A DNA stretch of 64,000 nucleotides from Bacillota bacterium. Lineage in GTDB: Bacteria; Bacillota; Dethiobacteria; DTU022; PWGO01. Numbering within the stretch: the stretch's first letter is position 1; every line of letters begins with the position of its first letter. Location of the stretch: positions 124,001 through 188,000 of the forward strand of contig JAAYSV010000006.1 of the NCBI GenBank assembly GCA_012518215.1, in the 5' to 3' direction. Below the pieces are notes generated by a model. The model was not told the origin of the DNA, ran no database searches, and worked only from the letters and a program-made list of their open reading frames with translations. Made by a program: the position numbers and the translations under genes. Below, piece by piece: positions 1-8,028 of the stretch.

Positions 1-1
1 A

Positions 2-379
2 ACAATTTTTGACGTTGAACCGCTGGGGCCGGGTAACATCCTGGATGTTCTCGTCATTGCCCCATGTACGGGTAATACCCTGGCAAAGTTGTCAAGGGGC
101 ATCACGGACACATCTGTTCTTATGGCGGCGAAAGCTCAATTTCGCAATCGCAAGCCCGTTGTGGTTGCCATATCAACCAACGATGGCCTGGGTATAAATG
201 CAATCAGTCTTGGCTATCTACTCAATTACAAGAATATTTATCTTGTGCCATTCATGCAGGATGAACCGTACAATAAACCGAATTCACTGGTTGCCCGGAT
301 GGATCTTCTTGTTCCTACCGTGATTTCCGCCCTTCAGGGAAAACAGATTCAACCGCTGCTTTTTACCCCGAATCAGTAA
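2..379 (+). CDS. spoVFB: Dipicolinate synthase subunit B (SpoVFB), 3' part
   Basis: This frame is open from base 2, so the gene begins before the window; 125 residues are visible. It is the flavoprotein-like subunit of dipicolinate synthase, which makes the spore-core compound dipicolinic acid from the lysine-pathway intermediate in the mother cell. The visible part holds the conserved stretch LDVLVIAPCTGNTLAKL followed by GITDT and STNDGLG, which are typical of SpoVFB. In Bacillus subtilis, spoVFAB lies upstream of rnjB in the same orientation, as here. The upstream part and subunit A cannot be seen. The stop is TAA at 377-379. Confidence 0.9.
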   Translation, partial: TIFDVEPLGPGNILDVLVIAPCTGNTLAKLSRGITDTSVLMAAKAQFRNRKPVVVAISTNDGLGINAISLGYLLNYKNIYLVPFMQDEPYNKPNSLVARMDLLVPTVISALQGKQIQPLLFTPNQ

Positions 380-710
380 TATCGATATCAGGGAATTTAC
401 GAGGGGTTTTGCACGGCAGCAAGCCGGAAGACGAAAAAAATGTTTTCAACAGGCAGGAGTGCACATTGTATTTGTACAGGGCTATCAATTCCGGGGTAGC
501 AATGGAATTTATTCAAGCTACTGCAGGAGCCTGCAGCTAGAAGCAGGGTTCTATCAGTCAATGTTTCATTCAGGCTGTATTTCTGGTATATTATATATAC
601 TGCAAGGTGATGATGGTATCAGGCATTGGTGCTGGTTTCTTGCCAAATTTGCAAATCGTGTTACGGTCGGTTTATGCAGTTGTACATAATCATACAAGAG
701 GTGCATACAG
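380..710. other. Intergenic region upstream of rnj
   Basis: This 331-base gap has no convincing coding frame. It contains an AT-rich stretch at about 570-602 (TATATTATATATA) that could hold a promoter -10 for the ribonuclease J gene, but no good -35 lies 16-18 bases upstream. A GAGGTG ribosome-binding site at 698-703 belongs to rnj. No terminator hairpin for spoVFB was recognised. Confidence 0.4.
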
Positions 711-2399
711 TTGCCGCACAATATGAAGAAACAGGATACGTTGCAGATTATCCCACTGGGCGGGGTGGGGGAAATCGGCAAAAATATGTTTGTGGTCAAG
801 TACGGGGAAGAAATACTGGTCCTGGATGCCGGCCTGGCTTTCCCTGAAGATGAGATGCTCGGTATTGATATTGTCATCCCCGATATTTCTTACCTTGTGG
901 AAAACAAGGAATGGGTCAAAGGAATAATCTTGACCCATGGCCATGAGGACCATATCGGGGCGATGCCCTATGTTCTGTCCGATCTGCCTGATGTCCCGGT
1001 CTGGGGAACCAAACTCACCCTGGGAATGTTAAAGGCAAAGTTCACCGAATTTCCGCAATTTGATGACCTTGAATTGCATGAAATTCACCCCAGGGACAGG
1101 CTGGAGATCACGCCCAGCCTGAAATTGGAATTTTTCCGTACCAATCACAGTATTCCCGATTCCGTGGGGGTAATCATAAAAACCCCTTCTGGCATCGTGG
1201 TCTATACCAGTGATTTCAAATTTGATCAGACACCGGTCAGTGGGTTGGTTACTGATTACAACCAGCTTGCCAAGCTGGGTCGGCAGGGTGTGCTGGTTAT
1301 GCTTTCGGACAGTACCAACGCTGATTTGCCCGGTTACACGCCTTCTGAAAAGGAGGTGGGTGAAACGTTGGACGATATCTTCAGGGTGGCCGAAAGCCGA
1401 ATTGTAATTGCCACCTTTGCCTCCAATATTCACAGGATTCAACAGGTCGTGGATGCTGCAGTACGATATGACAGGAAGATGGCCATCACGGGGAGAAGTA
1501 TCATCAACTCGACCAGGATAGCCATGGAACTGGGGTACCTGCACGTTCCCGAGGGGTTTCTTGTGGAATTGGAAGATCTGGAGAAAATGCCCAGAGAAAA
1601 GACAGCTGTACTCATGACCGGCAGCCAGGGGGAGCCGATGTCCGCCCTGTCGAGGATATCGAACTGCGAACACAGGGATATGGGAATCCACCGCGGAGAC
1701 ACGGTGATCATATCTGCATCTCCGATTCCAGGCAACGAGAAGATGGTTTTTCGCACAGTGGACAATCTGTTCAAACTGGGTGCAGAGGTTTTCTATCATC
1801 AATTTTCCGGGGTGCATGTATCCGGGCATGGTAGCGAAGAAGAGATAAAAATGATGATCAACATGGTTCGCCCCAGGTACCTTATCCCTGTTCACGGAGA
1901 ATACAGGCATATGATGCACCATGCCAAGATAGCGGTGAAAATGGGCATGCCCGAAGAAAATGTTTTCCTGACCGAAAACGGAACGGTGATGGAAATTGTT
2001 GGAAAGAAGGCCAGGATGCTTGACAAGGTTGCCGCTGGAAATATACTGGTCGACGGGCTGGGGGTAGGCGATGTCGGCAACGCTGTTCTCAGGGATCGTA
2101 GAATTCTTTCCGAGGATGGGATCGTTGTCGTGACGGCTGCTGTTGAAAATGATCGCCTCGTAGCTGGCCCCGAGATTGCTACCAGGGGTTTTGTTTACGT
2201 ACGTGAATCAGAAAATCTTCTTGAAACAGCCCGCAATTCTGTCCTGGAGTATTTTCAGGTGATAGATGATCGTAAAAAACGAAAGGATTGGTTGGTCCTC
2301 AAGGGGGAAATCCGCGAAAGAATGAGCCGTTTGTTCCGGGAAAAGACCGGAAGGCGGCCGATGATCATCCCTGTTATCATGGAAGTTGATAGGGAATAA
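711..2399 (+). CDS. rnj: Ribonuclease J
   Basis: This is an RNA exo/endonuclease of the metallo-beta-lactamase/beta-CASP family, which matures and degrades RNA in the cytoplasm. The zinc-binding motif HGHEDH is at residues 76-81. The beta-CASP region follows, with the SDSTNAD and TGSQGEP motifs, and the RNase J C-terminal domain ends the protein. At 562 residues it is a normal length. The start is taken as TTG 711 because GAGGTG at 698-703 lies seven bases upstream; ATG 723 is an alternative that would be 19 bases away. Gene order with spoVFB before and tepA after matches B. subtilis rnjB, but the sequence alone does not decide between J1 and J2. Confidence 0.95.
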   Translation: MPHNMKKQDTLQIIPLGGVGEIGKNMFVVKYGEEILVLDAGLAFPEDEMLGIDIVIPDISYLVENKEWVKGIILTHGHEDHIGAMPYVLSDLPDVPVWGTKLTLGMLKAKFTEFPQFDDLELHEIHPRDRLEITPSLKLEFFRTNHSIPDSVGVIIKTPSGIVVYTSDFKFDQTPVSGLVTDYNQLAKLGRQGVLVMLSDSTNADLPGYTPSEKEVGETLDDIFRVAESRIVIATFASNIHRIQQVVDAAVRYDRKMAITGRSIINSTRIAMELGYLHVPEGFLVELEDLEKMPREKTAVLMTGSQGEPMSALSRISNCEHRDMGIHRGDTVIISASPIPGNEKMVFRTVDNLFKLGAEVFYHQFSGVHVSGHGSEEEIKMMINMVRPRYLIPVHGEYRHMMHHAKIAVKMGMPEENVFLTENGTVMEIVGKKARMLDKVAAGNILVDGLGVGDVGNAVLRDRRILSEDGIVVVTAAVENDRLVAGPEIATRGFVYVRESENLLETARNSVLEYFQVIDDRKKRKDWLVLKGEIRERMSRLFREKTGRRPMIIPVIMEVDRE

Positions 2400-2769
2400 A
2401 TATTTTACCCGGCCAGGATCAACAGCAAAAAGGCTTCATTCCCCCGGGACATACCGCCATCAAAATCCTATTTAAAAATGATTCATGTAGGTCAGAACTG
2501 CATTCTCGCACCACCCTGCAGGCATACGTTGAACCGTGGAACGCCCTATAGAAAAAGGTATTCAAGGCTTGATGTAGAAATATTATGATGATTGGCACAA
2601 CGGCAAATTGCCCATGTGGATTTGCCGGCTATCAAATCCGGTATTTCTTGATCCAGGTGTAAAATATTTTATTTGCAGAATGCAGTAACCGGTTTCTTGA
2701 ATGTCACCTGATGTTATTTATTTATGTTCAAACGATAATATTTCCAACATTTGCTGAAGGAGAGAATCA
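2400..2769. other. Intergenic region between rnj and the acyl-CoA synthetase gene
   Basis: No coding frame is supported here. A small dyad is present: CGGCAAAT at 2601-2608 and ATTTGCCG at 2620-2627, separated by 11 bases and without a T-run, so it is not a clear terminator. The last 60 bases are AT-rich and could hold the promoter for the downstream gene, but no strong -35/-10 pair stands out. AAGGAGAG at 2758-2765 is the ribosome-binding site for the next gene. Confidence 0.4.
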
Positions 2770-4944
2770 GTGACAGACATCATAACATTCATGCAGAAGG
2801 ACAAGAACCTGAAGCCTTTTTTTGAAGCCCGTTCTGTAGCCATCATAGGTGCCTCCCCCCATTTTCACAAGCCCAACGGACGTCCCGTTCAATCACTCCT
2901 TTCCTCGGGTTACAAGGGAAAAATCTACCCGGTGAACCCCAATTATCGATCAATCGGAGATCTGGTATGCTATCCTTCCATAAAAGACATATCCAATCCG
3001 GTCGAGCTGGCCATAGTTGTCATACCGGCGGCCGGTGTTCTGCCCGCGTTGTATCAATGTGCAGAAAAGGGCGTCAAGGGAGCGGTAGTTATAACTTCAG
3101 GATTTTCGGAAACAGGAGAGGAAGGGCGGCTTCTGGAAGAAGAAATGTCCGAACTGGCTCGTCAATCTGGAATGCGCATCATGGGGCCGAACTGCATGGG
3201 GATGATCAACAATTTGAACGGGCTTTGGGCCAGTTTTGCACAATTGGTGATACAGAAAGAACAATTTTACGAACGCAGTTTCAGCTTGATTTCGCAAAGC
3301 GGTTTTTTTGGAGCGTTTATATACAGGATGGCGGGGCAGGATAAACTGGCTTTCAGCCATTTTGCCAGTGTCGGTAACCAGGCCGATCTTGATTTTACCG
3401 ATTTTCTTGCATACATGGTTGCTGATCCGGATGTGGAAATCATAAGCGGCTACATCGAGGGGCTGGAAGATGGGGGCAGGTTTCTGGCTGTTGCACGGGA
3501 AGCTTTACTCAGGCGGAGGCCCCTCGTGGTTATGAAAGTTGGACGGACCGCAGCCGGTGCCAGAGCCGCCTCGTCTCATACAGGCTCACTGGTTGGCATG
3601 GACAGGATATATGATGCCGCATTCAAGCAAGCCGGCATCATACGTGCGGAATCGCTGGAAAAATTTCTGGCTGCGATCACTCTCTTTGCGGCAAAAAGAA
3701 GGCCCGGTGGCCCACGGGCGGCTATTATTTCCACCTCCGGGGGGGGAGGAGTGATTCTTTCCGACGAGTGTGAGGAACATGGTCTGGATGTTGTTGAATT
3801 ATCAGCGGAAACAAGCCGTGAACTGGACAAAGTATTGCCATTCTTTGCTTCATCGGCCAATCCAGTTGATCTTACGGCTCAGATAATGACGGAGCCTGAC
3901 CTTCTTTTGAAATGTTTCAAACTGGTAGAAGCTGACCCCAACGTGGACATGATCATTGTCAGTCTGTACGTGAGTTTTGAACTGGCAAGGACCGTAACCG
4001 ATACCATGGTAGAACTCTATAAACAGGTGGAGAAGCCCGTTCTGGCCATCGGTTATCCCTTCGGGGATATTGCCGAGGTGGAGAAGATGCTGGACCGTAT
4101 GCGATCGGTTGGCATACCGGTGATCAAGGCGGCAGACAATGGGATCTGGGCGATATCAAGGTTCCTGGAATGGACAAAAAAAACGAAAACAATCACGCAG
4201 CCGGACAATATCGCGCCGGGGGCGGAACGCGATGCGGCTCTTCAGGTATTTCGTTCCCTTCCCGGAAACAGAAAATATCTGACCGAGTTCCAGGCGAGTG
4301 CCGTTTTAAAGGCTTATGATATCGATATCCCCGATGCGGGCCTGGCTTCTTCTTCCACGGAAGCAGTGCAGATTGCAGAACGCATAGGTTTTCCAGTTGT
4401 CTTGAAGATTCAATCTCCCGACATATTGCATAAAACTGATGTCGGAGGACTGGTTCTAGATTTGAACAATCCGGAGGAGGTCGAGGATGCATACCATCGT
4501 ATCCGTGCTGATGTCGCCCTGAAAGTCCCCGAGGCCAACCTGGAAGGTGTATTGGTGCAAAAAATGCTGCCTCCGGGCAGGGAAATGATCGTTGGCGTGA
4601 AACAGGATGATGTTTTTGGGCCGATAGTCATGTTCGGAGCGGGGGGGATTTTCGTGGAGGTTCTCGAGGATGTTTCCTTCAGGGTTGCTCCTCTTACCCG
4701 TGATGATGCTTCCGGCATGATCAGGGAAATTGATGGTTACCCGCTTCTGGCCGGCGTTCGTGGCGATTGCCGGGCAGATATTGCGGCTGTGGAGGAAATT
4801 CTTTTGAAAGTATCCCGCCTGGCCATGGAGTTGAAAGATGAGATAGAAGAGATGGATATAAACCCCTTGCTGGTTTTTGATGATGGGGAAGGGGTGGCCG
4901 TCGCCGATGCATTGATTGTCAGGAAAATCAACGGAGAAGAATAA
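2770..4944 (+). CDS. ADP-forming acyl-CoA (acetyl-CoA) synthetase, fused alpha-beta
   Basis: This enzyme family interconverts acyl-CoA plus ADP and phosphate with acid, CoA and ATP. The first roughly 460 residues form the CoA-binding and ligase domains, with the phosphorylated histidine at residue 270 in the motif ASSHTGSL. From about residue 500 an ATP-grasp domain follows (AYDIDIP, FPVVLKIQSPDILHKTD), equivalent to the beta subunit. At 724 residues it has the length of a single-chain AcdA-AcdB fusion. The start is GTG 2770 after AAGGAGAG. The gene sits between rnj and tepA, where B. subtilis has nothing comparable. The exact acyl substrate (acetate, propionate, aryl acids) cannot be told from sequence. 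Confidence 0.88.
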   Translation: MTDIITFMQKDKNLKPFFEARSVAIIGASPHFHKPNGRPVQSLLSSGYKGKIYPVNPNYRSIGDLVCYPSIKDISNPVELAIVVIPAAGVLPALYQCAEKGVKGAVVITSGFSETGEEGRLLEEEMSELARQSGMRIMGPNCMGMINNLNGLWASFAQLVIQKEQFYERSFSLISQSGFFGAFIYRMAGQDKLAFSHFASVGNQADLDFTDFLAYMVADPDVEIISGYIEGLEDGGRFLAVAREALLRRRPLVVMKVGRTAAGARAASSHTGSLVGMDRIYDAAFKQAGIIRAESLEKFLAAITLFAAKRRPGGPRAAIISTSGGGGVILSDECEEHGLDVVELSAETSRELDKVLPFFASSANPVDLTAQIMTEPDLLLKCFKLVEADPNVDMIIVSLYVSFELARTVTDTMVELYKQVEKPVLAIGYPFGDIAEVEKMLDRMRSVGIPVIKAADNGIWAISRFLEWTKKTKTITQPDNIAPGAERDAALQVFRSLPGNRKYLTEFQASAVLKAYDIDIPDAGLASSSTEAVQIAERIGFPVVLKIQSPDILHKTDVGGLVLDLNNPEEVEDAYHRIRADVALKVPEANLEGVLVQKMLPPGREMIVGVKQDDVFGPIVMFGAGGIFVEVLEDVSFRVAPLTRDDASGMIREIDGYPLLAGVRGDCRADIAAVEEILLKVSRLAMELKDEIEEMDINPLLVFDDGEGVAVADALIVRKINGEE

Positions 4945-5103
4945 AAAAATGTGAATCGTTTCGATTTCCCCGGGGTTTTCTCCATGGCTGTTCTGTGGCA
5001 GTTCCTTCCTGTCCGGCATGAAATCAACCTCGCATGTGTGCTTTCTTCAGGATGTATAATTGCAATCCTCCTTTCGTAAACTAGGGTTATTGACGAGGAG
5101 GAT

Positions 5104-5856
5104 GTGAGCAAATTGTGCCCTTCACCCCGAAGGCCAAAAACATATTTTCAAAGGCCGAGAGGAAAATTCAAACAAAACAAAACGGATGGTCGGGCTCTCG
5201 ACAATATAGAAAAGTTGGGTCAGACCGATATCGTAAGTTCCAACAGCAATATCCACACCATTTCCATCATCGGGCAGATAGAAGGCCACGTGGTTCTGCC
5301 TGCCCAGAACAAGACCACCAAATATGAACATGTTATCCCCCAGCTGGTGGCGATAGAACATAACCCCGATATCAAGGGATTGTTGATAATTTTGAATACG
5401 GTAGGCGGCGATGTTGAGGCCGGTCTGGCAATTGCCGAAATGATCAATACACTTTCCAAGCCGACAGTTTCCCTGGTCCTTGGCGGGGGGCACAGCATCG
5501 GTGTGCCGGTGGCCGTCTCTACCGATTATTCGTTTATCACGGAGACAGCCACGATGACAATCCACCCGATCAGGCTCACCGGTTTTTTGCTGGGAGTTCC
5601 GCAAACCTACGAATATCTGGACAAGATGCAGGACAGGGTCATCCGCTTCGTCTGCAGTCATTCCAGGATGTCTGAAAAAAAATATCGTGACTGCATGTTC
5701 AACACGGGGCAACTGGCCCGCGATATAGGTACCGTTCTGGTTGGGAAAGATGCAACACAGATAGGGTTGATAGACGAGGTAGGCGGCCTGGGGCAGGCGG
5801 TGGCTCATCTGGAAAGCCTGATCGAGGCGCGTGAAAAAAAAGGGGATGGTCATTGA
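5104..5856 (+). CDS. tepA: TepA-like ClpP-class peptidase
   Basis: This is a ClpP/crotonase-fold protein of the TepA family, which lies between rnj and ylzJ-ftsK in many Bacillota. Visible features are [10 protein letters not shown] around residues 98-107, the putative nucleophile Ser131 in GGGHSIG, and His154 in MTIHPIR. B. subtilis TepA has been linked to protein translocation and to degrading spore proteins; the role here is inferred. The start is unsettled. GTG 5104 lies only two bases after AGGAGG (5096-5101), while in-frame TTG 5113 has an 11-base gap. The stop overlaps the start of ylzJ. Confidence 0.85.
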   Translation: MSKLCPSPRRPKTYFQRPRGKFKQNKTDGRALDNIEKLGQTDIVSSNSNIHTISIIGQIEGHVVLPAQNKTTKYEHVIPQLVAIEHNPDIKGLLIILNTVGGDVEAGLAIAEMINTLSKPTVSLVLGGGHSIGVPVAVSTDYSFITETATMTIHPIRLTGFLLGVPQTYEYLDKMQDRVIRFVCSHSRMSEKKYRDCMFNTGQLARDIGTVLVGKDATQIGLIDEVGGLGQAVAHLESLIEAREKKGDGH

Positions 5857-6095
5857 TGGTATTGTATACCGTGTATCCCCTGGAAACTGTCCTTGAAGGG
5901 TACGCTTCCGTTCCCTCTGAATATCTTGAACTTGACTATGGCACCGGCTGCATTGTGGTTGAACCATTGCCTCCCCATTCTGGCAAGATTGTCAGGATTA
6001 TAAGTTCACGGCCGCAGGATTATCTCAATCCCCGGTTGCAACCAGGATCCTTGATTTCCTTCGACCCGCGTGGAAAGATTGGCAGAAGCCAGTAG
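5856..6095 (+). CDS. ylzJ: YlzJ-like protein
   Basis: This 79-residue protein of the YlzJ family has an unknown function. The ATG at 5856 overlaps the tepA stop in the arrangement TGATG, so the two genes are translationally coupled. The protein begins with VLYTVYPLE and carries the family signature around YLELDYGTGCIVVEPL. The position between tepA and ftsK/spoIIIE is conserved with B. subtilis, and this supports the name as strongly as the sequence does. No membrane segment or catalytic motif is visible. Confidence 0.8.
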   Translation: MVLYTVYPLETVLEGYASVPSEYLELDYGTGCIVVEPLPPHSGKIVRIISSRPQDYLNPRLQPGSLISFDPRGKIGRSQ

Positions 6096-6158
6096 GGCAT
6101 ACGTTTTCTCCGAAATTCATATTTTACAATAAAGAAACCGGGAGGGAAGGAGAAAATC

Positions 6159-7091
6159 GTGATATTGACCGCCTCCGGTGGGGTGGCTCTTTTTTTGTGG
6201 GGAATGGTCACCCTGAGCGATGCGCTGGAAGATTCCCTGGCCGAACGGGCAAAATATTTTATGAAAAAAATAACCGGTAGCATCGGTGGTGGCTTTCTGG
6301 TCGGGTTGGCTGTAACCGTTGTTTTACAGAGCAGCAGCTTGACCACGGTGCTGGTCATCAGCCTGGTAAACGCCAAAGTTCTTACCCTGAAGGAAGCTTC
6401 TGCCATCATTGTCGGGGCAAACGTGGGCACAACAGTTACCGCACATCTTGTTTCTTTCGATCTGCAGAAGATGGCACTGCCGCTTTTTACCGTGGGTTTT
6501 TTGATGTCCCTCTTGCCCGTGGCTGCAATACGGCAATGGGGAAGGATAACGATCAATTTTTCCATCCTGTTGCTTGGCTTCAATTTCATGGTGGAGGGAT
6601 TGTCACCGTTAAGCGAACTGGATGCAGTCAGGGAATATTTGAAGAACTCCGGGGAATATATCTGGAGGGGAATCAGCGGCGGGTTTTTGATCACGGCCAT
6701 CGTGCAGAGCAGCAGTGCAGTTATGGGCATGGCCCTGGCCATGGCCAGGGAAGGGAACATAGGTGTTTCCACCGCCATGGCTTTTTTTATAGGTGCCGAT
6801 ATAGGAACATGTGTTACAGCTTTGCTGGCGGCCGTTAGAACGGGAACGAACGCCCGGATGGCGGCTTTGTTCCATCTGTCGTTCAATCTGTTCAACATGT
6901 TGATCGTACTACCCTGGTTCAATCTTTTTGCAAGGATAGCATCTACTACATCACCATGCCTGGCACGCCAGCTGGCCAATGCCCATACCATGTACAATCT
7001 CTGGGGAGCATTTTTTGTACTTTTGATTTTACATCTTTTATTTTACCTCACGGGACAGGTAAAGGGAAATATGAGCAGACGACCATCCTGA
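6159..7091 (+). CDS. Na+/phosphate cotransporter family protein (NptA/PNaS type)
   Basis: This is an integral membrane transporter of the sodium-phosphate cotransporter II family. The inverted repeat architecture is clear: QSSS at residues 57-60 followed by GANVGTT at 86-92, and a second QSSS at 183-186 followed by GADIGT at 212-217. Eight or so hydrophobic segments are visible. At 310 residues it lacks the C-terminal PhoU-like domain found in longer relatives. The start is GTG 6159 after GGAGGGAAGGAG. It has no counterpart in the collinear Bacillus region, so it is an insertion between ylzJ and ftsK. The substrate (phosphate) is inferred from the family. Confidence 0.85.
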   Translation: MILTASGGVALFLWGMVTLSDALEDSLAERAKYFMKKITGSIGGGFLVGLAVTVVLQSSSLTTVLVISLVNAKVLTLKEASAIIVGANVGTTVTAHLVSFDLQKMALPLFTVGFLMSLLPVAAIRQWGRITINFSILLLGFNFMVEGLSPLSELDAVREYLKNSGEYIWRGISGGFLITAIVQSSSAVMGMALAMAREGNIGVSTAMAFFIGADIGTCVTALLAAVRTGTNARMAALFHLSFNLFNMLIVLPWFNLFARIASTTSPCLARQLANAHTMYNLWGAFFVLLILHLLFYLTGQVKGNMSRRPS

Positions 7092-7185
7092 ACACAATAT
7101 TTGCTGACCGTGAGAAGTATCGATTGGAGGAAAAACGCTATTTGAAAAGAAAAGGTATATAAAATACAATTACAAAGGAGAAAAT

Positions 7186-7974
7186 ATGAATACATTTGCA
7201 GCGATACTGTTGGGAATCATACAGGGACTGACCGAATTTTTGCCGGTTAGCAGCTCGGGACACCTGGTTATTTTCCAGAAATTCCTGGGTATAGAAAGTC
7301 CGGGTATGACCATGGAAATATTTCTTCATTTCGGCACGTTGTTATCCATATTCTGGGTTTTCCGCAAAGACTTCATTGCTCTTTTTTCTTTTTATCGTGA
7401 TCGAACACAGAAGCGTTTTTTGATGTTGCTGATCATCGGGGTGATACCTACAGGATTGATAGGGCTGGTTTTTAAATCCTGGGTGGAGCAGGCCTTTCAG
7501 TCGACACTTGTCGTGGGGCTTTCTCTTCTGGTTACCGGTGGCATCCTTTTTTTGATCAGACGCATACCACCGGGGAAAAATGATGTCAGCCGTATGCGAA
7601 TTGGCGATGCACTGTGGATCGGTACGCTGCAGGGTGTAGCGGTGATCCCCGGAATATCGCGCTCGGGGTCAACTATCGCCGGGGCTTTGTGGAGAGGGCT
7701 GGACCGTGAAACGGCCGTTCGCTATTCTTTCATACTTGCCGCGCCTGTTATCCTTGGTGCCACCATACTGGAAGCAAAGGATCTGATCGTGTGCGGCATT
7801 GAAAAAACTTTGCTATCCAACTATCTGGTGGGCGGTTTGTTTGCCTTTGGATTTGGTGTAATAGCCATAAAGCTGTTTATCAACCTTCTTCAAAATAGAA
7901 AGTTTCATTATTTTTCATATTATTGCTGGATAGTTGGAGGTATAACGGTATTGCTGAGCCTGTTATTATCATAA
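7186..7974 (+). CDS. uppP: Undecaprenyl-diphosphatase (UppP/BacA)
   Basis: This membrane enzyme removes one phosphate from undecaprenyl diphosphate so that the lipid carrier can be reused in cell-wall synthesis; the family also confers bacitracin tolerance. The two signature regions are present: GIIQGLTEFLPVSSSGHL at residues 10-27 and PGISRSGST at 155-163, which form the active site. Length (262) and about seven to eight hydrophobic segments fit the family. The start ATG has AAAGGAG seven bases upstream. It follows the Na/phosphate-type transporter in the same direction, an interesting neighbour because UppP releases phosphate. Confidence 0.95.
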   Translation: MNTFAAILLGIIQGLTEFLPVSSSGHLVIFQKFLGIESPGMTMEIFLHFGTLLSIFWVFRKDFIALFSFYRDRTQKRFLMLLIIGVIPTGLIGLVFKSWVEQAFQSTLVVGLSLLVTGGILFLIRRIPPGKNDVSRMRIGDALWIGTLQGVAVIPGISRSGSTIAGALWRGLDRETAVRYSFILAAPVILGATILEAKDLIVCGIEKTLLSNYLVGGLFAFGFGVIAIKLFINLLQNRKFHYFSYYCWIVGGITVLLSLLLS

Positions 7975-8028
7975 TAAAGGAAACCCGGGGGATGTTGAAG
8001 AAATATTCTCAAGGGGGCAGGAAATGAT

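Noticed and set aside
1029-1922. Open frame of 297 codons on the minus strand
   Set aside because: It is antisense to ribonuclease J, with no start signal and no recognisable domain.
5122-5967. Open frame of 281 codons on the minus strand
   Set aside because: It runs antisense through tepA and ylzJ, both supported by motifs and gene order.
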